From: Beijerinckiaceae bacterium | Lineage (GTDB): Bacteria > Pseudomonadota > Alphaproteobacteria > Rhizobiales > Beijerinckiaceae | DNA: 48,673 nucleotides | Assembly (NCBI GenBank): GCA_025458025.1 | Contig: JALOTF010000008.1 | Coordinates: 1-48,673, forward strand | Direction of reading: 5' to 3' | Part shown: piece after piece, positions 8,608 to 16,565 of the stretch | Layout: every line of letters starts with the position of its first letter | Numbering within the stretch: position 1 is the first letter of the stretch | Notes under the pieces: generated by a model | What the model was told of the DNA's origin: nothing | The model's input: the letters and a program-made list of their open reading frames with translations, nothing else | The model's database searches: none | Translations under genes and position numbers: made by a program

Positions 8608-9615
8608 TTATTCCGGCAGCAGGTTCAGCTGCTTCGTGGTGGCATTCCACAGGTCGAGCTGCGCCTTCAGGAACCGCGCCGCATCCTCCCGCGAGCCGAT
8701 GCCCTTGGGGTCGAGATCGAAGCCCAGCTTCGGCGCAGCGGCGTGCAGCGCGGGGTCTTTCATCACCGTTCCGATGGCCTGATGCATCGCGTTGATGATC
8801 GGTTCGGGCGTGTTGGTCGGAGCCATCACCATGAACCAGCCGAGATAATCGAAGGCGGGGAAGCTCTTCGCGATGGGCTCGACCTCCGGAAGTGAGGAAA
8901 TACCCAGGGCCGAGGCACCGGCAATCGCCTTCACCGTGCCCGCGCGGATCTGCGCATCCGCGACCGACAGCGAGAACATGCCGATGGGCAGGCGGCCGGA
9001 GACTACATCCTGCAGGGAGGCGGGAATGTTGGTGTAGGGCACCTCGACCATATCGAGCCCGGCGCGCTGCTTCAGGATGCGCACGATCACGCCCGAGAGG
9101 TTGCGCGGACCATCGATCGCGACGCTGTATTTGCCCGGCTCCTTCTTCACCGCTGCGATGAGTTCCTGAAGGTTTTTCGCCGGAAAACTAGGATGGGCGA
9201 TCAGCACCTGATGGCTGCGCGTGACGAGCGCGACCGGCACGAAATCCTTGAGGGGATCATAGGGCAGGTTCTTCATCAGGAAGGGGTTCATGGTCAGCGC
9301 GGCGGAAGTCGCGAAGAAGAAAGTGTAGCCATCCGGCGTTGCGCGCGCGGCCGCCTGCGCGCCAATGGCATTGCCCGCGCCGGGCTTGTTCTCGACGATC
9401 ACCGGCTGGCCAATCGCCTGATGCAGCTTCTCGCTGATGAGACGGGCAAAGACATCCGGCGAGGCCCCCGCGGATTGCGAGACGATCATCGTCACCGGGC
9501 GCTGCGGCCAGTTCGCCTGCGCCTGCGCATTGGTCACGCCGAATGCGAAGGACAGCGCGCCTGCCAGCGCAAGACAGGATATGCGGATGCGGCCCGCACG
9601 CTCGAAACCCACCAT
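8608..9615 (-). CDS. Bug/TctC-family tripartite tricarboxylate transporter receptor
   Basis: Periplasmic solute-binding protein of 335 residues. I chose the ATG at 9615 because GGAGGGG lies six bases upstream. A signal peptide (CLALAGALSFAFG, cut near AQA) leads into the Bug hallmark WPQRPVTMIV, followed by RLISEKLHQAIGQPVIVENK and PGAGNAIGAQAAARA. Bug receptors bind carboxylates or aromatic acids and normally deliver to TctA/TctB membrane subunits, none of which is encoded in this window. It is divergent from the GntR/aromatic operon across a 92-bp gap with two shared operator sites, so its ligand is probably the substrate of that pathway. Confidence 0.92.
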   Translation of the reverse strand: MVGFERAGRIRISCLALAGALSFAFGVTNAQAQANWPQRPVTMIVSQSAGASPDVFARLISEKLHQAIGQPVIVENKPGAGNAIGAQAAARATPDGYTFFFATSAALTMNPFLMKNLPYDPLKDFVPVALVTRSHQVLIAHPSFPAKNLQELIAAVKKEPGKYSVAIDGPRNLSGVIVRILKQRAGLDMVEVPYTNIPASLQDVVSGRLPIGMFSLSVADAQIRAGTVKAIAGASALGISSLPEVEPIAKSFPAFDYLGWFMVMAPTNTPEPIINAMHQAIGTVMKDPALHAAAPKLGFDLDPKGIGSREDAARFLKAQLDLWNATTKQLNLLPE

Positions 9616-9683
9616 GATCAGCCCCTCCCCGGTCGCTTCTCGCCGCTTTTCCAAAAGGCGGCTGACGACAATTGCATTGGGGC

Positions 9684-9699
9684 TGATAATCGAATATCA
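9684..9699. promoter_or_regulatory. GntR operator candidate, copy 1
   Basis: TGATAATCGAATATCA is an imperfect 16-bp palindrome with TGATA/TATCA arms, between the divergent Bug receptor and GntR genes. Its core GATAATCGAATATC matches the reverse complement of the second site (9714-9727) at 12 of 14 positions. Confidence 0.55.
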
Positions 9700-9707
9700 A
9701 GCGCTGT

Positions 9708-10442
9708 ATGTCAAATAATCGATTATCTCAATCCGGCCTGGTCTCCTCCGGTGAGGAACGCGCCACGCGCGCCTCGCTGGTCGCGAACAGCCTCCGGAAC
9801 CGGATCATGGCGGGCGAGCTTGAGCCGGACATGCAATTGCGCGTGCAATCGCTGGCCGATCATTACGCCGTGGCCCTCAGCCCGGTGCGCGAGGCGCTGA
9901 ACCGGCTCGCGAGCGAAGGCCTCGTAACGGCGCATGACATGCGCGGCTTCTTCGTCTCCTCGGTGAGCGAGGCAGAACTCGACGAACTCACCCGCACCCG
10001 TTGCTGGCTGAACGAGACGGCCCTGCGCCAATCCATGGCCGAGGGTGGTGCTGCGTGGGAGGAGCAGGTGCTGCTGAGCTACCATCGCCTCTCCCGCCTC
10101 CCCCGCCGCTTGCCGAATGGCGAGGTCAGCGGGGAGTGGAGCGAGGCGCATCGGACCTTCCACCGGGCTGTCACAGCGGGATGCCGTTCGGAGATCCTCG
10201 TGGGCTATTGCGACCAGCTTTTCGTGCAGGCCGAGCGCTATCGCAACCTCTCGCGGCAGGCGCCCGCCGCGAGCCCGGTGCAGCGCGATGACGAGCACCG
10301 TATCATCGTGGAAGCGGTGCTGGCGCGCGAGGCGGATCGCGCGGTCGGGCTCCTCAACGATCATTTCATCGCCACGGCGCGGCTCTGCCGCAGCGTGCTT
10401 CTCGGCCGGAAGGCCCCGGAAGCGGGAAGGACAACTGCATGA
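9708..10442 (+). CDS. GntR-family (FCD) transcriptional regulator
   Basis: DNA-binding regulator of 244 residues. A winged helix-turn-helix lies at about residues 20-80 (SLRNRIMAGELEPDMQLRVQ, then SPVREALNRLASEGLV), followed by an all-helical FCD effector domain with the usual metal/ligand-pocket histidines (HRTFHRAV, HRIIVEAV). It heads the aromatic-type operon and overlaps the dioxygenase start by 4 bp. The second operator copy lies over its first codons, which suggests tight autorepression, or that translation starts elsewhere. There is no strong ribosome-binding site before the ATG. Confidence 0.9.
   Translation: MSNNRLSQSGLVSSGEERATRASLVANSLRNRIMAGELEPDMQLRVQSLADHYAVALSPVREALNRLASEGLVTAHDMRGFFVSSVSEAELDELTRTRCWLNETALRQSMAEGGAAWEEQVLLSYHRLSRLPRRLPNGEVSGEWSEAHRTFHRAVTAGCRSEILVGYCDQLFVQAERYRNLSRQAPAASPVQRDDEHRIIVEAVLAREADRAVGLLNDHFIATARLCRSVLLGRKAPEAGRTTA
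9714..9727. promoter_or_regulatory. GntR operator candidate, copy 2
   Basis: It contains the perfect 12-bp palindrome ATAATCGATTAT (9715-9726), overlapping codons 3-7 of the GntR gene. The reverse strand, GATAATCGATTATT, is nearly the same as the core of the first site 15 bp upstream. Two phased sites in one divergent promoter fit a GntR dimer pair repressing both directions. Confidence 0.55.
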
Positions 10443-11335
10443 ATCCGCTCATCTCCGGACTCCGTACGGCGGAAATCAGCGCGAACAACCTCGCGATGGT
10501 CAGCCGCTTCTATGAAACCGTCTGGACGCTGCGCCCGCTGGCCAGCGATGCGCATGTCGCGCATTTCGCCGGCACGATGGCCGATTACCCGATCCTCACG
10601 GTCTTTGCGGGCGGAACAGGCGTGCGGCGCATCACCTGGAATGCGCGCGGCATGGACGCGCTGGAGGAACTCCATGGGCGCATCCGCGCGGCGGGCCTGC
10701 CGGTGTCGGCGCATCCGCGCGCTTTCGATGACGGTTTCGGGGTCGGCTTCGACAGTCGCGATCCCGAGGGGCGGAGCATCAGCTTCATCGCGCATGATGG
10801 CACGCCGCCGCGCCCTGCTGTGCGCGACCGGATGACCAAGGTGACGCATTTCAACCTGAATTGCGGCAATTACGATGCGATGCGCGCCTATATGCGCGAT
10901 GTTCTCGGCTTCCGCGTCATCGACGAGACCAAGACCAACGGCTTCTTCAATTGCGATGTGGATCACCACGCGCTGGTGATTGGCCGCGTGCCGATGCGCC
11001 CGACGCTGAACCACATCGCCTTCGAGATGCCCGATCTCGACAGCCACATGCGCCAATGCGGCACCATGCGCGAAGCGGGTTACCCCATCGAATGGGGCGT
11101 GGGCCGCCATGGCCCCGGCGACAATGTGTTCGCCTATTTCGCGGGGCCGGAGGAAATGCCCATCGAGAGCACCGCCGAGGTTCTCCGGGTCGATGAGAAT
11201 TATGCCTATCGCGGGCCGGAATGCTGGGGTTTCCCGCCGGGCCGCACCGATCAGTGGGGCGTCACCGATGCGCCCTCCCTGCGCATCAAGCGCATCCAGT
11301 CGCAGTTCCCGTTTGCCGAGCTTCCGCTCCGCTAG
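10439..11335 (+). CDS. VOC-family type I extradiol ring-cleavage dioxygenase
   Basis: Two-domain vicinal-oxygen-chelate protein of 298 residues, the size of catechol 2,3-dioxygenases. The C-terminal module carries the Fe(II) triad expected for type I extradiol enzymes: His137 (VTHFNLNCG), His192 (LNHIAFEMPDL) and Glu243 (MPIESTAEV). The family opens a catechol-type ring next to the hydroxyl pair. It overlaps the GntR gene and is followed by an FAH-fold hydrolase and an FAD hydroxylase, which together form a hydroxylation, ring-opening and hydrolysis set. The exact catechol is unknown. Confidence 0.85.
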   Translation: MNPLISGLRTAEISANNLAMVSRFYETVWTLRPLASDAHVAHFAGTMADYPILTVFAGGTGVRRITWNARGMDALEELHGRIRAAGLPVSAHPRAFDDGFGVGFDSRDPEGRSISFIAHDGTPPRPAVRDRMTKVTHFNLNCGNYDAMRAYMRDVLGFRVIDETKTNGFFNCDVDHHALVIGRVPMRPTLNHIAFEMPDLDSHMRQCGTMREAGYPIEWGVGRHGPGDNVFAYFAGPEEMPIESTAEVLRVDENYAYRGPECWGFPPGRTDQWGVTDAPSLRIKRIQSQFPFAELPLR

Positions 11336-11356
11336 AGACTTGAGAAGGACTTGCCC

Positions 11357-12205
11357 ATGAAATTCGTGACGTTCAGCGCTGCCGGCCAGCGCAGCTGGGG
11401 TGTTGTGGATGGCGCGGAGATCGCCGCCATCGGCCATATGGCCGGCGCGCCCGCGAGCCTGCGCAAGGCCCTTGAACAGCCCGATGCGATGAAAGCCATC
11501 GCTGCGGCCAAGGCCTCGGCCCCGCGCCTGCCGCTCGCGAGCGTGGAACTGGAGCCGGTGCTGCCGGACCCCGACAAGATCCTCTGCGTGGGCCTGAATT
11601 ACGAGAACCACCGCAAGGAAACCGGTCGCGAGGAAGTCTCGCACCCGACGATCTTCACGCGTTTCGCCAATTCGCAGGTGGGCCATGGATGCCCGATGAT
11701 CCGGCCGAAGGTCTCGACCCATTTCGATTTCGAAGGTGAACTCGCCCTCGTCATCGGCAAGCCGGGCCGATACATCAGCAAAGCCGATGCCCTCGGGCAT
11801 ATCGCGGGCTATGCCTGCTACAATGACGGCTCGATCCGCGATTGGCAGCGCCACACCATCCAGTTCACGCCCGGCAAGAATTTCGAGGGCACCGGTGCCT
11901 TCGGCCCGTGGCTGGTGACGCCGGATGAGGTGGGCCCGTTCGATGGCCTCCGCCTGATGACGCGCCTCAATGGCATAGCCGTGCAGGAAGCGCTGCTGAC
12001 CGACATGATCTTCGATATTCCCACGATCATCGCCTATTGCTCCACCTTCACGCGGCTGGAAATCGGCGACGTCATCGTCACGGGCACACCGGGTGGCGTC
12101 GGCGCCAAGCGCAATCCGCCGCTCTGGATGAAGGCCGGCGACCGCGTGGAGATCGAGATCGACCGCGTCGGCCTGTTGCAGAACATGATCGTCGACGAGG
12201 CCTGA
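11357..12205 (+). CDS. fumarylacetoacetate hydrolase (FAH) family protein
   Basis: Cytosolic metal-dependent enzyme of 282 residues. I chose the ATG at 11357 because AAGGA lies before it; the upstream TTG at 11351 is less likely. The FAH fold is shown by ILCVGLNYENHRKETG and by metal ligands in the FEGELALVIG stretch and CYNDGSIRDWQ. GDVIVTGTPGGVG is near the C-terminus. Family members hydrolyse C-C bonds, hydrate or decarboxylate the products of meta ring cleavage. Placed directly after an extradiol dioxygenase, it probably acts on the ring-opened product; whether as hydrolase, hydratase or decarboxylase/isomerase cannot be decided from sequence. Confidence 0.9.
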   Translation: MKFVTFSAAGQRSWGVVDGAEIAAIGHMAGAPASLRKALEQPDAMKAIAAAKASAPRLPLASVELEPVLPDPDKILCVGLNYENHRKETGREEVSHPTIFTRFANSQVGHGCPMIRPKVSTHFDFEGELALVIGKPGRYISKADALGHIAGYACYNDGSIRDWQRHTIQFTPGKNFEGTGAFGPWLVTPDEVGPFDGLRLMTRLNGIAVQEALLTDMIFDIPTIIAYCSTFTRLEIGDVIVTGTPGGVGAKRNPPLWMKAGDRVEIEIDRVGLLQNMIVDEA

Positions 12206-12208
12206 GCC

Positions 12209-13741
12209 ATGGCCGATTACGAGGTGGCCATCATCGGCTTCGGCCCGGTTGGCGCGGTGGCCGCCTGCCTGTTCGGGCAGGCCGGCATCCGCACCCTCGT
12301 GATCGACAGCGCCGAAACGATCTACGACAAGCCGCGCGCGGTGGCGCTGGACCATGAAATCGCGCGCATCCTGCAAGGCCTCGGCCTTGGCGATGCCCTT
12401 GCGGATTGCGCCGAGCCCTTCACGGACTCGGTCTATTATGGTGCCGATGGACAGGTCATCAAACGCCTGACCATGCTGCCAGAGCCGCATCCGCAGGGCT
12501 GGCTCCCCTCGATGGTCTTCCTCCAACCGAAGCTGGAAGCGGCAGTGCGCGCCCGCGCCGCGACCTTCCCGAGCGTGACCATCGCGCTACGCCAGACTCT
12601 CACTGCCCTGTCACAGGATGCGGACGCGGTGACGCTCGATATCGCCACGCCGGAAGGGCCGCGACAGGCCAACGCGCGCTATGTCATCGCCTGTGATGGC
12701 GCATCCTCCCCCACGCGCAAGATGCTGGATCTTGCGCTGGAGGATCTCGGCTTTGATGAGCCGTGGCTCGTCATCGATGTGCTGGCGAATGAGAAGGGTC
12801 TCGCGAAACTCCCGCTGACCAGCGTGCAATATTGCGAGCCTGCCCGGCCCTGCAGCTATGTCATCTGCACCGGCAACCATCGCCGCTGGGAGATCAGCCT
12901 GCGCGCCGGCGAAGACCCACGCGAGATGGAAAAGCCGGAGCATGTCTGGCGGCTTCTTTCACGCTGGATCACGCCGGAGGATGGAACCCTCTGGCGCAGC
13001 GCGGCCTATCGCTTTCATGCGCTGGTGGTGCGGGATTGGCGCAAGGGTCGCGTCTTAATCGCAGGCGACGCGGCGCATCAGCAGCCGCCCTTCCTTGGGC
13101 AGGGCCTCTGCCAGGGCTTGCGCGATGTGGCCAATCTCGGCTGGAAGCTGACCCTTTGCCTCAGGGGTGAGGCGGGTGACGGCCTGCTCGACACATACGG
13201 CTCCGAGCGAGGCGGGCATGTGCGCAAGCTCACGGGCATCATCAAGCATATCGGCGGGCTGATCGGCGAGCGCGACCCGGAGAAGGCGAAAGCGCGAGAC
13301 AGCCGCCTGATCGCCGAGGCAGGCGGCACCATCCACCCCATGCCCCGGCAGGATTTGATGCCGGCGCTCGATGCCGGCTTCATCAGTGCTCACGCACATC
13401 CCGCACGTGGCACCCTGTTCCCGCAGCCTTGGATTTTGGCGGAATCGCGTCGCCAACGGCTCGATGATGTCGCGGGCGGCGGTTTGCGTCTCGTCATCGG
13501 GCCGGATGCCGATCGCCCGGACGCGACGCTGGGGCATGCGTTGTCAGCAATCGGCGGCACGATGGTCGAGATCGGCGGCCCATCCGGCCTGATTGAATGC
13601 GATGATGTGGTGCGCGACTGGATGGTCCGGCATCAGGCACGCTACGCGCTGATCCGGCCAGACAACATCGTCTTTGGCGTCGCGCCGGATGCGGAAGCGG
13701 CCTTTGCACTGATCGAAGAGGTGCGCAACGGCTTCCGGTGA
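12209..13741 (+). CDS. FAD-dependent aromatic hydroxylase (MhpA-like)
   Basis: Flavoprotein monooxygenase of 510 residues. It has an N-terminal FAD dinucleotide fold (GFGPVG at 10-15), the DG motif CDGASSPTRK and the second FAD motif GDAAHQQPPFLGQGL followed by DVANLGWKL. This is the PF01494 architecture of 3-(3-hydroxyphenyl)propionate hydroxylase (MhpA) and related phenol hydroxylases, which use NAD(P)H and O2 to add a hydroxyl beside an existing one. It starts 3 bp after the FAH gene. In the pathway it would act first, making the catechol for the dioxygenase. The substrate need not be a phenylpropionate. Confidence 0.92.
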   Translation: MADYEVAIIGFGPVGAVAACLFGQAGIRTLVIDSAETIYDKPRAVALDHEIARILQGLGLGDALADCAEPFTDSVYYGADGQVIKRLTMLPEPHPQGWLPSMVFLQPKLEAAVRARAATFPSVTIALRQTLTALSQDADAVTLDIATPEGPRQANARYVIACDGASSPTRKMLDLALEDLGFDEPWLVIDVLANEKGLAKLPLTSVQYCEPARPCSYVICTGNHRRWEISLRAGEDPREMEKPEHVWRLLSRWITPEDGTLWRSAAYRFHALVVRDWRKGRVLIAGDAAHQQPPFLGQGLCQGLRDVANLGWKLTLCLRGEAGDGLLDTYGSERGGHVRKLTGIIKHIGGLIGERDPEKAKARDSRLIAEAGGTIHPMPRQDLMPALDAGFISAHAHPARGTLFPQPWILAESRRQRLDDVAGGGLRLVIGPDADRPDATLGHALSAIGGTMVEIGGPSGLIECDDVVRDWMVRHQARYALIRPDNIVFGVAPDAEAAFALIEEVRNGFR

Positions 13742-13756
13742 GATCGCCGCGCGGCT

Positions 13757-14461
13757 TCAGAGCTGCTTCAGCCCGAAATCGCGCACCAGCGCCACCAGCA
13801 TCTCCGCGGCCCGGCGACGATGCTGCTCATGGATCTCGCGTGCCTTCTGCGGATCGCGATCGCGGATCGCGGCCACAAGCGCCGCATGGTCGCGATTGGA
13901 ACTCACCGGCTTCGGGCGCAGGCGCAAGGTGGTGAGCCGCGCGCGGTGCGCCTGATCGGAAACCTGCTCCACGATGCTCGCGAGGCGACGGTTGCCCGCG
14001 AGTTCGACGAGCTGCCGGTGGAATCGCGCATCGGCCTGGCTCCAGCGCAGGAGATCATCCGCGGCGAGCGCCTCCTCCATCTCGTCCACGGCCTGCTGGA
14101 GGGCCGCGAGCTGATCCGGGTTCGCCCCTTTCCGCGCGGCGGATTCAGCGGCCATGCCTTCCAGCGCCGTGAGGATATCGTAGATTTCCGCGAGCGCATC
14201 CGGCGAGATCGGCAGCACGCGCATGCCGTGGCGCGGGCGGAGTTCGACCATCCCCTCCTGTTCGAGGCGCACCATGGCCTCGCGGACGGGGGTGCGGCTC
14301 ATGCCGAGGCGGGCCGCAGCCTCGAGTTCGAGCATCTGCGAGCCCGCTGCAATCTCGTTGTCGAGGATGAGCTGCTTCAGCCGGCGATAGGCGCGCTCGC
14401 TCGCGGGCACGCGGGCCTCCTCCTCAGAGGGTGATTCGACGACCGGTTTCGTTCGATTCAT
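13757..14461 (-). CDS. GntR-family (FCD) transcriptional regulator
   Basis: Regulator of 234 residues. I chose the ATG at 14461 because GAGGAAG precedes it; upstream starts would add a sequence unlike the family. The winged helix-turn-helix spans about residues 22-80 (YRRLKQLILDNEIAAG, then SRTPVREAMVRLEQEGMV), followed by a helical FCD domain. It is the distal gene of the Gfo/Idh - dehydrogenase - SMP-30 operon and overlaps the oxidoreductase gene by about 38 bp. It probably controls this operon and the divergent TRAP operon, perhaps through the ATGCAT repeats at 17607-17624. Confidence 0.9.
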   Translation of the reverse strand: MNRTKPVVESPSEEEARVPASERAYRRLKQLILDNEIAAGSQMLELEAAARLGMSRTPVREAMVRLEQEGMVELRPRHGMRVLPISPDALAEIYDILTALEGMAAESAARKGANPDQLAALQQAVDEMEEALAADDLLRWSQADARFHRQLVELAGNRRLASIVEQVSDQAHRARLTTLRLRPKPVSSNRDHAALVAAIRDRDPQKAREIHEQHRRRAAEMLVALVRDFGLKQL

Positions 14462-15452
14462 AGATCGCTTCCTCAATCCGGATATTCGCCAGATAATCCT
14501 GCGCGCGCGTTTCGACGTCACCCCGGCCGAGGCGATGATCGACGACATGCTTCTGGAAGCGATACACGCAATCGCCTCCGAACTCGATATCGTCCCATTC
14601 ATAGGCAACCGGCTCGGTGATGTTCATGCCGTGGGCGCGAAACCGGATGTTGCCATCGCCATCGAGGCTGAGCACGCCCTTTTCGCCCTCGATCAGCAAC
14701 TCGCCCATGGTGAGCCGCCGGTTTCTCGCAGGGTGATCCGACAGGCGATTGCCATCAAAGACGCAGCGCGTTCCATCGGCCATATCGAGCACGAAGAGGC
14801 CGGAATCCTCGCCGGCAATGCCGGGATTGAGCCGGCGGAGCAGCGCCGTCACCGTGCGGGCATCGCCGAACAGGAACCGGAACACATCGATCAGGTGAAT
14901 GGCCGTCTCGTGCACGAGAAAGCGCGGCATAGTTTGGAAATAGGGCTGGCGATCGAGATAGGCCCCTGGCCCCTGCCCGTCGCCCGGCCTGAGGCGGAAG
15001 CTGGCCTGATAGATCGGCCCGAGCCTGCCCTGGGCGAGACATTCCCGCAGCGCCCTATGCCACGGCTGGAACCGGAAATTCTCGTGAATAATGATCGAGA
15101 TGCCCGCCTTGCTCGCGACGCGCAGCGCCATTTCCGCCTCCGCCAGCGACAGGCAGAACGGCTTCTGGCAGATCACGTCGATGCGGCGCTCGGCGGCAGC
15201 GCAGATCGCCGCGAGATGCGTTTCGGGTGGCGTGATGATGTCCAGAATATCCGGCCGCGTCGCATCGAGCATGGCGGGAAGATCATCATAAATACCGGGA
15301 ATGTCGAATTCGGCCGCAAAGGCCTCGGCCTTCGCGCGGTTGCGGTTGCAGAGCGCAACAAGGCTCACCTCGGGCAGGCGCTTCCAGGCCCGATACTGGA
15401 ACCGGCTGAAATAGCCGGTTCCGACGCAGGCGACGCGGATCTGAGCGGTCAT
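14424..15452 (-). CDS. Gfo/Idh/MocA-family oxidoreductase
   Basis: NAD(P)-dependent oxidoreductase of 342 residues. It has an N-terminal Rossmann fold (VACVGTGYFS, glycines 11 and 13) and a C-terminal alpha/beta domain. The family's catalytic EKP motif appears as QKP (Gln96-Lys97-Pro98), keeping the lysine. HETAIHLIDVFRFLFG matches the usual HxxH substrate-side motif. Members oxidise or reduce sugars, inositols or sugar acids. Together with the lactonase and the hydroxy-acid dehydrogenase it suggests oxidation of a sugar or sugar acid, then lactone hydrolysis and further dehydrogenation. Confidence 0.9.
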   Translation of the reverse strand: MTAQIRVACVGTGYFSRFQYRAWKRLPEVSLVALCNRNRAKAEAFAAEFDIPGIYDDLPAMLDATRPDILDIITPPETHLAAICAAAERRIDVICQKPFCLSLAEAEMALRVASKAGISIIIHENFRFQPWHRALRECLAQGRLGPIYQASFRLRPGDGQGPGAYLDRQPYFQTMPRFLVHETAIHLIDVFRFLFGDARTVTALLRRLNPGIAGEDSGLFVLDMADGTRCVFDGNRLSDHPARNRRLTMGELLIEGEKGVLSLDGDGNIRFRAHGMNITEPVAYEWDDIEFGGDCVYRFQKHVVDHRLGRGDVETRAQDYLANIRIEEAIYESNETGRRITL

Positions 15453-15455
15453 GGG

Positions 15456-16565
15456 TCAGGCCACCTCCAGCGCCTTCCGGTCCATCGCCGCCAGAATATG
15501 GCGCGTGATTTCCGCTGTGCCATCACTTCCGCCAATCTCGAACGGTTTCAGCCCGCCTTCGAAAGCATGATCGACCGCCGCACGCACGAGATCCGCCGCC
15601 CGCAAAGCTTCGGGCAGGCCGTGCTTTTCGCCCAGCCAGTCGAGCATCATCGCGCCGGAGAGGATCATCGCGGTGGGGTTGGCCTTGCCGTGGCCGGCAA
15701 TATCCGGCGCTGTCCCGTGGCAGGGCTGGAACACCGCGTGTTCCGCGCCGATATCGGCAGAGGGCGCGAAGCCCATGCCGCCCATCAGCCCGGCGCCGAG
15801 ATCGGAAAGGATGTCGCCGAACATGTTCTCCGTCACCAGCACATCCAGCGCCCAGGGGCGGCGCACCATGTCGAGCGCGGTTGCATCCACATAGGCGTGG
15901 TCGGCGCGGATATCAGGGAAGGCTTTTGCGCGTTCATCGAACACCTTCCGGAAGAACGCGAAGGAGGCGAAAACATTCGCCTTGTCCACGCAGGCCACAA
16001 TGCCCTTGCCGCCCCGCGCCTTGCGCTGGCGGGCCAGCCGGAAGGCGAAATCGAACAGCGGCTCGCACACATCGCGCGTGATGACCATTGTGTCGCGCGC
16101 CTCGCGATTGTCGGTCACCACACCCTTGCCCCGCGAGGCGAAGAGGCCCTCGGTCGATTCCCGGATCACGATGAAATCGAGATGCGCCGCGCGCTTGTCG
16201 GCCAGAATTGCCGGCATGCTCGGCAATGTCCGCACGGGCCGCACCCCTGCGAAGAGGCCAAACTCGAAGCGCAGATCGAGCTGCGGCGCGATTTCAGTCC
16301 CATCAGGATAGCGGATGGCCGGCCAGCCCATGGCGCCGAGCAGGATCGCATCCGCCTTGCGCGCGCAATCCAGAGCGGATTTCGGCAAAGCCACGCCGTG
16401 ATCGCGGTAATTGATCGCCCCGGCCTGATGCGACTTGAAGCGGAACGACAAGCCACCCACGCGCCGCGCGGCCTCTTCCAGGATTTCGAGGCACGGTGCC
16501 ATCACCTCGTGGCCGATACCGTCTCCGGGAAGAACGGCGATCTGGAAAGTATTGTTGGAACTCAT
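15456..16565 (-). CDS. isocitrate/isopropylmalate dehydrogenase family (tartrate or D-malate dehydrogenase-like)
   Basis: Beta-decarboxylating hydroxy-acid dehydrogenase of 369 residues. Motifs in order: LPGDGIGHEV at the N-terminus, the substrate-loop serine in IRESTEGLFAS, the catalytic lysine in VACVDKANVF, the metal-binding aspartates in TENMFGDILSDLGAGL, and the NAD site HGTAPDIAGHGKANPTAMI. Isopropylmalate, isocitrate, tartrate and D-malate dehydrogenases share these. The setting with a TRAP importer and an SMP-30 lactonase, and no leu genes, favours tartrate, D-malate or another 2-hydroxy acid. It lies 3 bp from the Gfo/Idh gene and overlaps SMP-30 by 4 bp. Confidence 0.88.
   Translation of the reverse strand: MSSNNTFQIAVLPGDGIGHEVMAPCLEILEEAARRVGGLSFRFKSHQAGAINYRDHGVALPKSALDCARKADAILLGAMGWPAIRYPDGTEIAPQLDLRFEFGLFAGVRPVRTLPSMPAILADKRAAHLDFIVIRESTEGLFASRGKGVVTDNREARDTMVITRDVCEPLFDFAFRLARQRKARGGKGIVACVDKANVFASFAFFRKVFDERAKAFPDIRADHAYVDATALDMVRRPWALDVLVTENMFGDILSDLGAGLMGGMGFAPSADIGAEHAVFQPCHGTAPDIAGHGKANPTAMILSGAMMLDWLGEKHGLPEALRAADLVRAAVDHAFEGGLKPFEIGGSDGTAEITRHILAAMDRKALEVA

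Noticed and set aside
10361-12526. 721-codon minus-strand open frame opposite the dioxygenase and FAH genes
   Set aside because: Shadow of plus-strand genes with clear catalytic motifs; no signal, domain or ribosome-binding site of its own.
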